Below, one piece after another: positions 8,401-11,254 of a stretch of DNA of 11,254 bases. Position 1 is the first letter of the stretch. Each line of letters starts with the position of its first letter. Made by a program: the position numbers and the translations under genes. The stretch comes from Ktedonobacter sp. 13_1_20CM_4_53_11 (lineage in GTDB: Bacteria; Chloroflexota; Ktedonobacteria; Ktedonobacterales; Ktedonobacteraceae), in the NCBI GenBank assembly GCA_001919995.1, contig MNIY01000124.1, positions 1 through 11,254 on the forward strand. The letters run 5' to 3'. The notes under the pieces are model-generated. The model saw nothing but the letters and a program-made list of their open reading frames with translations. It did no database searches and was not told where the DNA came from.

Positions 8401-9182
8401 CGCATTCGGCTAGCCAGCGCCACGGTTTCTGGGGTGGGCTCGGTCTGCATGTCTGTTGAAAGCCTCGCCCGGCACGTGTCATAGGCGTGCAAGGCAGCGT
8501 AGCGGTCACCGGCAGCGAAATGCAGGCGCATCAGACGCCGGTAGGCCTCCTCATGCAGTGGGGCGAGGACGAGCCAGCGATTGACCGTTGCAATGGCCAC
8601 CTCAAGCTCTCCTGCTTCGAATTGGAGCCTGGAGAGCCGGTCGAAGATCTCGTTGATACGCAGGTGCCAGTACTCGCGTTGGAACCGCACCCAGTCGTCG
8701 AAGGCCGGGGCATCGCGCAGCGTGAAGCCTTCCAGGAACTGACCGCGAGCGAGGCTGGTCACCCGTTGGAGCTGGCCAAGCAGGCTGCAATGCGCGTCCT
8801 CTGGCATGGTCGGTGCCGGGTGAGTCGAGGCATGCGCAAATGTCCAGGCCTCATGGAGGGTACGCAGGTCGAGGTCGACATCGGAGGTGAAATCAAGACC
8901 GAGGGTATCGCCTGTGATGAGGAGGTGAGACGCAGGATCAACACCAGCACCCTCACCCAGCAGATGACGCAGATGGAGCAGGGTAGTGCGCAGGGCTGCC
9001 CGGCCATGCAGCGCGTCACCTTCTGGCCAGAACAGCTCGGAGAGGATTTTGCGCAAATGGATGCAGCCTTCCACCGCTAGATAGATGAGGAGCGCGAATT
9101 CCTTGCGTGTGGAGAACAGCAGCAGCTGATCAGCATGACGGACTTCTGGGGAACCCAGCAATGTGAAGCGTAAGTTGCCCAT
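5418..9182 (-). CDS. SARP/BTAD-type winged-helix regulator with AAA ATPase and TPRs
   Basis: A 1254-residue cytoplasmic transcriptional regulator. Residues about 2-97 form an OmpR/SARP-like winged helix (LRFTLLGSPEVR, RKEFALLIYLA, LSELFWPEGD, then ALRTTLLHLRHLLG). Residues about 101-260 form a bacterial transcriptional activation domain (BTAD; DDWVRFQREYW, AYRRLMRLHFAAGDRYAAL). Residues about 293-480 are an AAA_16/NTPase domain: GRTTEL, Walker A GEAGIGKT with Lys326, Walker B LFIDD at 434-438 followed by VQWAD. From about 640 to 1240 Ala/Leu-rich helical pairs read as TPRs, probably a partner- or ligand-sensing array. There is no C-terminal LuxR HTH, so DNA binding rests on the N-terminus. 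An in-frame ATG at 9227 exists, but 9182 has GGAAGGAG (9189-9196) 6 nt upstream. The gene is divergent from dps over a structured control region. Architecture is clear; target genes are unknown. Confidence 0.9.
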   Translation of the reverse strand: MGNLRFTLLGSPEVRHADQLLLFSTRKEFALLIYLAVEGCIHLRKILSELFWPEGDALHGRAALRTTLLHLRHLLGEGAGVDPASHLLITGDTLGLDFTSDVDLDLRTLHEAWTFAHASTHPAPTMPEDAHCSLLGQLQRVTSLARGQFLEGFTLRDAPAFDDWVRFQREYWHLRINEIFDRLSRLQFEAGELEVAIATVNRWLVLAPLHEEAYRRLMRLHFAAGDRYAALHAYDTCRARLSTDMQTEPTPETVALASRMRAVAPPRRKEAHALHTAPGAFSPVLLLDGPFLGRTTELSLLIKAYHTAQRGQTQVVLLQGEAGIGKTRLAKEFLAWAEMEGADVLQGRAFETGGRLPYRPVIEALRPRIERENAPDDLLSDTWLAELARLLPELGDRYPDLPAPQGGKSVARNRLFEAVARLLQALAKRAPLVLFIDDVQWADTASLDVFHYLARSWSESATPALLLLTLPMGTRGLRPELDEWRASMERTVPLTRLQLDRLTPEDILRLLQALGGAGGKDGGRAADLERFGQWLFAETEGQPFYLMETLKVLLERGALACRPSEEGGWTLDVTAAMEHETVRRGFFPPSVREVIVARLDRLSPHAFALLVAGAVLGQGTTFERLCQVADLTEEDGLPALDEVLHSGLLHESERKAGPMTAGRYVFAHQKIRAIVYAEAGEARRRIFHRRALQALQASAVPAADLAYHALSAGLTEPAFHWSLVAGDEAMRVFAVRDALTFYEQAQHLLAARVHGPGLLTMLPASEVEHLYIHLGRAYELNAEWEKARTAYTEMLAYAREASELAMESTALNRLAILAAQQSFDLSAARRLLEEAWWVAEASSDPVRLAETEWNLAQMAIHACKLKRALIHAERALERAHVTGLKELRARSLYTLGLSYALGGCWEEVMTSVEEARTLYAAINDQAGEASGLSAQLIYAGSPPTGQLTKRAMEVLCLCLLALGHVNCGEPRAGVSAGQAALDISLEIKNIWAQVYSVLNLNHALLEVGEYEQALRVTQQGVEMARTLPNPTLLFFLLTVLGAVHQAMLSLEEAQAALREALALSETIVVRSYQVLATSRLCANSALAGDWKSAYTYALEAVAVRKDIETSLPFIDFLRYFEIEALLRGGEEGRAREEVQRLGEGSRTTRRQRLPYLRALATLAQWDGETREALASLQEAAVLAHEIGLPGELWQIEVALGEVYASSGQREQAHQAFARAMAIVQKLAAKMEDEARRSNFLAEPVVRRVLEPGRA

Positions 9183-9268
9183 GTAAAGCTCCTTCCAGCG
9201 TTTCTCAAAATGTTCTCCTACTATCATGTCAACTGTCTCACCCCCTAAGATGGGAGCAGAGGTACATT

Positions 9269-9292
9269 TAACGCTCCTGATAACGCTCTCTG
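9269..9292 (-). promoter_or_regulatory. Tandem TAACGCTC repeats, candidate SARP/OmpR-type operator
   Basis: TAACGCTC at 9269-9276 and again at 9281-9288 are perfect 8-bp direct repeats with a 12-bp period. On the minus strand they read GAGCGTTA twice. SARP-family activators are known to bind direct heptamer repeats spaced about one helical turn, and the adjacent divergent gene encodes a SARP-type winged helix. Binding by that protein is inferred. Confidence 0.45.
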
Positions 9293-9330
9293 TTTATCAT
9301 GAGATCAGAGATGATACAGATCAGAGCGTT
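9282..9330. repeat. 49-bp imperfect dyad upstream of dps
   Basis: AACGCTCT (9282-9289) is the exact reverse complement of AGAGCGTT (9323-9330). Inside it, TATCAT (9295-9300) pairs with ATGATA (9311-9316), centred within half a base of the outer arms. The ten central bases include GATCAGAG, which recurs at 9319. This may be a cooperative operator with two dimer sites or a cruciform-capable element. As RNA it would form a long stem with internal loops. Confidence 0.55.
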
Positions 9331-9437
9331 GACTCCACCTAAAGGAACAAGAGGAGGTCAGAGCGTTTCAAATCAACCACCTAGAGATAACCTATGCATT
9401 ATCGCGCAAAACAGTGCTTGAGTGAAAGGAGCGCTCC

Positions 9438-9920
9438 ATGTCCAGGCAAAAAAATACGCGGCCCAACGAGCAGCAGGCCAAACTGATCGAGCTGTTGAAC
9501 CGCCGCCTGGCCGACGCCATCGATCTGCAACTACAAAGCAGGCAGGCCTACTGGAACGTCAAAGGGCCACATTTCATGGCCCTGCGCGAGCTGTTCGACA
9601 AGGTCGCCCAGGGTGTGGAGAAGTATGCGAACCTGATCGCCGAGCACGTTGTGCAGCTTGGGGGCATGGCTGAGGGAACGGCACACGCGGTCGCCAGGCG
9701 GTCTTCGCTCGACGAGTATGTATTGGCAACTGCCGATGGGAAAGGCCACATCGATGCACTTGCGACGAAGCTTACCGCCTTCGGCAAACATGTACGCTAC
9801 GCCAGTGATCAGGCGAGCGAACTGAAGGACGCGGACACGGCTGACCTCTTCACAGACATCGCGCGAAGCATCGACAAATGGCTGTGGTTCGTCGAGGCGA
9901 GCCAGCAAGCAGACAATTGA
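9438..9920 (+). CDS. dps: Dps-family ferritin-like protein lacking several ferroxidase ligands
   Basis: A 160-residue Dps-family miniferritin. Canonical members form 12-mers that oxidise and store iron and bind DNA. The family signature is clear: LADAIDLQLQSRQAYWNVKG (24-43), PHFMALRELFD, HVVQLGGMAEGTA, and a C-terminal DIARSIDKWLWFVEA. Ferroxidase ligands in E. coli Dps are His51, His63, Asp67, Asp78 and Glu82. The ungapped alignment puts Tyr38, Arg50, Asp54, Asn65 and Glu69 at these places, so three of five are replaced. Each change is one transition from the canonical codon. A short, basic N-terminus (SRQKNTR) could contact DNA. AAAGGAG (9425-9431) lies 6 nt upstream of the ATG. Transcription is divergent from the SARP-type regulator. 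The fold is secure; iron oxidation is doubtful, while a DNA-binding or structural role remains possible. Confidence 0.92.
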   Translation: MSRQKNTRPNEQQAKLIELLNRRLADAIDLQLQSRQAYWNVKGPHFMALRELFDKVAQGVEKYANLIAEHVVQLGGMAEGTAHAVARRSSLDEYVLATADGKGHIDALATKLTAFGKHVRYASDQASELKDADTADLFTDIARSIDKWLWFVEASQQADN

Positions 9921-9938
9921 GCAGGGCGGGACTTTATG

Positions 9939-9957
9939 TAACGCTTGTATAACGCCC
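9939..9957. promoter_or_regulatory. TAACGC pair downstream of dps
   Basis: TAACGC at 9939-9944 and 9950-9955 form a direct repeat with an 11-bp period, resembling the pair upstream of dps (12-bp period). The site begins 18 nt after the dps stop codon. It could control the downstream oxidoreductase or be coincidence. A GGGCG/CGCCC arm pair (9924-9928 and 9953-9957) spans it, but no T-tract follows, so a terminator is not claimed. Confidence 0.25.
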
Positions 9958-10029
9958 CATCGGTACCCTTAAGAGCAGAGTATGGCTTCCCACCCAGGCC
10001 CGCAGGCCCAAAGGAGGGGCAAAAACGTG

Positions 10030-10280
10030 GAGAGCAATACATCGAAAGGCTCAAGGACCGCATCAGGCATGTTCACTTGAAGGACTCGGTGTCCACGAAT
10101 GGCGGAGTCCGTTACTGCCTTCTGGGACAGGGAATTGTGCCGATCGTTGAGGTTCTATAGCTGCTGGCGAACGGCGGATATGACGGGTGGATCGCGTTTG
10201 AGTGGGAGAAGTGCTGGCACCCCGAGGTTGCCTTGCCCGACTTTGTCCGTGTCTTACGAGCTGCTGAGGCAGTAGCATAG
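10030..10280 (+). pseudogene. Truncated sugar phosphate isomerase/epimerase remnant
   Basis: Only the C-terminal part of a xylose-isomerase-like TIM-barrel protein remains. The frame reads YIERLKDRIRHVHLKDS, then LLGQGIVPIVEVL, a TAG stop (10158-10160), and continues in the same frame with LLANGGYDGWIAFEWEK, CWHPEVALPDF and a final TAG at 10278-10280. HVHLKD, GQG and FEWEKCWHPE are family hallmarks. Two defects are visible: roughly the first two thirds of the gene are missing, and a stop sits in the middle of conserved sequence, where one base change (for example AAG to TAG) would suffice. The left boundary is approximate; upstream sequence back to dps shows no homology I recognise. Such isomerases are often operon partners of Gfo/Idh/MocA enzymes, and one follows 26 nt later. 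Confidence 0.75.
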
Positions 10281-10306
10281 TTCTGAATAGAAGGGAGATA
10301 TGAGAC

Positions 10307-11254
10307 ATGACGAGCAAACTACGGTTCGGAATTATTGGCTGTGGCGTGATTGGTCACATCCATGCGGAAGCCATCGCCACCTTGCCCGATGCGCAACTCG
10401 TTGCCGTCGTTGATACGGTCCTCAAGCCTACACAGGAGCTAATGGATGAATTTCACGTGACGCACTATGGGAATCTTCAGGAGATGTTGGCACGTGAGCA
10501 ACTCGATGTGGTCGATGTTTGCACACCCAGTGGTATGCATGGGGAGCACGCTTGCCAGGTCATGCGTGCAGGTGTGAATGTGATCGTCGAGAAACCCATG
10601 GAGGTCAGCCGTGCAGCCATTGAAGAGATGTTGCGGGTGCAGCAGGAGACCGGGGTGAAGCTGGCCGTCATCAGCCAGCATCGCTTTGATCCGGACACCA
10701 TCAAGGTGCATGATCTGGTGGAGGCGCAGGCATTTGGCCGACTGGTCCTGGGCAACGCCCTTATCCCCTGGTGGCGTTCGCAGGCGTACTATGACAGTGG
10801 AGCATGGCGCGGGACCTGGAAGCTGGATGGGGGCGGCGTACTGATGAACCAGTCGATCCATTCCATTGATCTGTTGCAGTGGTTGATGGGTCCGGTCAAG
10901 AGCGTCTGCGCGTACACGGACACCCTGGTGCATCGCATGGAGACCGAAGATGTAGCTGTCGCCATCTTGCGCTTCGCCAACGGAGCCCTGGGGACAATTG
11001 CTGCGACGACTGATGCCTATCCTGGAACGGGTACCCGCATCGAGGTGCATGGCGACAAGGGATCAGTGGTGATCGAAGATGACCGCCTGAGCTATCTCCA
11101 CCTGGCTCAGGATGATCGCGAGCAACGCGCCCCCACTGCTCCTGCAGGTCCCTCCGCAGCTCAGAATCCTGCCACACTTGCCATCAGGAGCCATGCTCTG
11201 CAGATCGAAGATATGATGCGGGCAATTCGTGAGAATGGTGCTCCGCTCGTTGAC
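10307..11254 (+). CDS. Gfo/Idh/MocA-family oxidoreductase, C-terminus cut by window edge
   Basis: An NAD(P)-dependent sugar or cyclitol oxidoreductase; 316 residues are visible and the frame is open to the edge. The N-terminal Rossmann fold has GIIGCGVIGHIHAEA (Gly11, Gly13, Gly16) and an acidic residue at Asp36 after the second strand, which would favour NAD. The catalytic-domain linker carries the family motif EKP (Glu95-Lys96-Pro97), preceded by VDVCTPSGMHGEHA. The C-terminal domain has YYDSGAWRGTWKLDGGGVLM and NQSIHSIDLLQW with the conserved His185. The WRGTW and GGGVLMNQ patterns resemble members acting on activated or free sugars, but the subfamily is not assigned. GGGAG 8 nt before the ATG supports the start. 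The isomerase remnant immediately upstream suggests an originally paired sugar-conversion operon that has lost one partner. Confidence 0.92.
   Translation, partial: MTSKLRFGIIGCGVIGHIHAEAIATLPDAQLVAVVDTVLKPTQELMDEFHVTHYGNLQEMLAREQLDVVDVCTPSGMHGEHACQVMRAGVNVIVEKPMEVSRAAIEEMLRVQQETGVKLAVISQHRFDPDTIKVHDLVEAQAFGRLVLGNALIPWWRSQAYYDSGAWRGTWKLDGGGVLMNQSIHSIDLLQWLMGPVKSVCAYTDTLVHRMETEDVAVAILRFANGALGTIAATTDAYPGTGTRIEVHGDKGSVVIEDDRLSYLHLAQDDREQRAPTAPAGPSAAQNPATLAIRSHALQIEDMMRAIRENGAPLVD

Larger units (their letters stand above)
9183..9437. promoter_or_regulatory. Divergent control region between SARP-type gene and dps
   Basis: 255 bp without genes but rich in repeats. GCGTT occurs four times: twice on the minus strand (TAACGCTC at 9269 and 9281) and twice on the plus strand (GAGCGTT at 9324 and 9361). 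GATCAGAG occurs at 9303 and 9319, and TCAGAGCGTT at 9321 and 9358. TTGACT (9329-9334) and a TTGACA on the minus strand (9227-9232) are -35-like, but neither has a good -10 at the right distance, so the promoters stay unassigned. Several regulator sites probably lie here. Confidence 0.55.

Noticed and set aside
8487..9080. 197-codon plus-strand frame, and others (for example 6408-7016), opposite the large regulator
   Set aside because: They overlap a long protein with clear winged-helix, BTAD, Walker and TPR features. The shadows have no family signature.
9204..9232. TTGACA on the minus strand as the -35 of the large regulator
   Set aside because: At 16-18 bp spacing only TTTTGA/TTTGAG is available as -10, and the start would fall on the ribosome site of the gene.
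9924..9957. Terminator for dps from the GGGCG/CGCCC arms
   Set aside because: Only five base pairs across a 24-nt interior and no T-tract downstream.
10439..11050. 203-codon minus-strand frame opposite the oxidoreductase
   Set aside because: Antisense to a Gfo/Idh/MocA gene with intact motifs. Not supported as coding.

Overview
The window (11.25 kb) looks like an accessory, sugar-catabolism-rich part of a soil bacterium's chromosome. The very large regulator joining a SARP-type winged helix, BTAD, AAA ATPase and TPRs, next to a beta-glucuronidase operon and a Gfo/Idh/MocA oxidoreductase with an isomerase remnant, fits Chloroflexota, possibly Ktedonobacteria. This is inference from gene content; no rRNA or marker gene is present. 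Base composition is mixed: the large regulator is GC-rich, while the AraC-family gene and its upstream DNA are clearly more AT-rich.

Layout. (1) 1-2838, minus strand: an MFS sugar-type transporter followed after 127 nt by a beta-glucuronidase (uidA) that runs off the left edge. Together they look like a glucuronide uptake and hydrolysis operon. (2) 2839-4156: regulatory and repeat-rich DNA surrounding one small DUF1269-type membrane protein (minus). It holds three copies of an unrecognised ~45-63 bp repeat and a 12-bp-phased GCGTTA array. (3) 4157-5380, plus: an AraC-family regulator with a good promoter and a pair of direct repeats 21 bp apart just behind the -10. (4) 5418-9182, minus: a 1254-residue SARP/BTAD-AAA-TPR regulator, convergent with the AraC gene across a hairpin. 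(5) 9183-9437: divergent control region with a 49-bp imperfect dyad and tandem TAACGCTC repeats. (6) 9438-9920, plus: a Dps-family protein in which three of the five canonical ferroxidase ligands are replaced. (7) About 10030-10280: a truncated sugar isomerase/epimerase remnant with an in-frame stop. (8) 10307 to the right edge, plus: a Gfo/Idh/MocA oxidoreductase.

How they may work together. The transporter and glucuronidase would import and split beta-glucuronides. The AraC protein is a candidate regulator of itself or of neighbouring carbohydrate genes. The SARP-AAA-TPR regulator shares a divergent, highly structured promoter region with dps, so it may control dps, itself or both. The strongest candidates for something undescribed are this regulator/dps pair with its phased GCGTTA sites, the ligand-depleted Dps, and the dispersed repeat. 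No phage, CRISPR array, transposase or tRNA was recognised.
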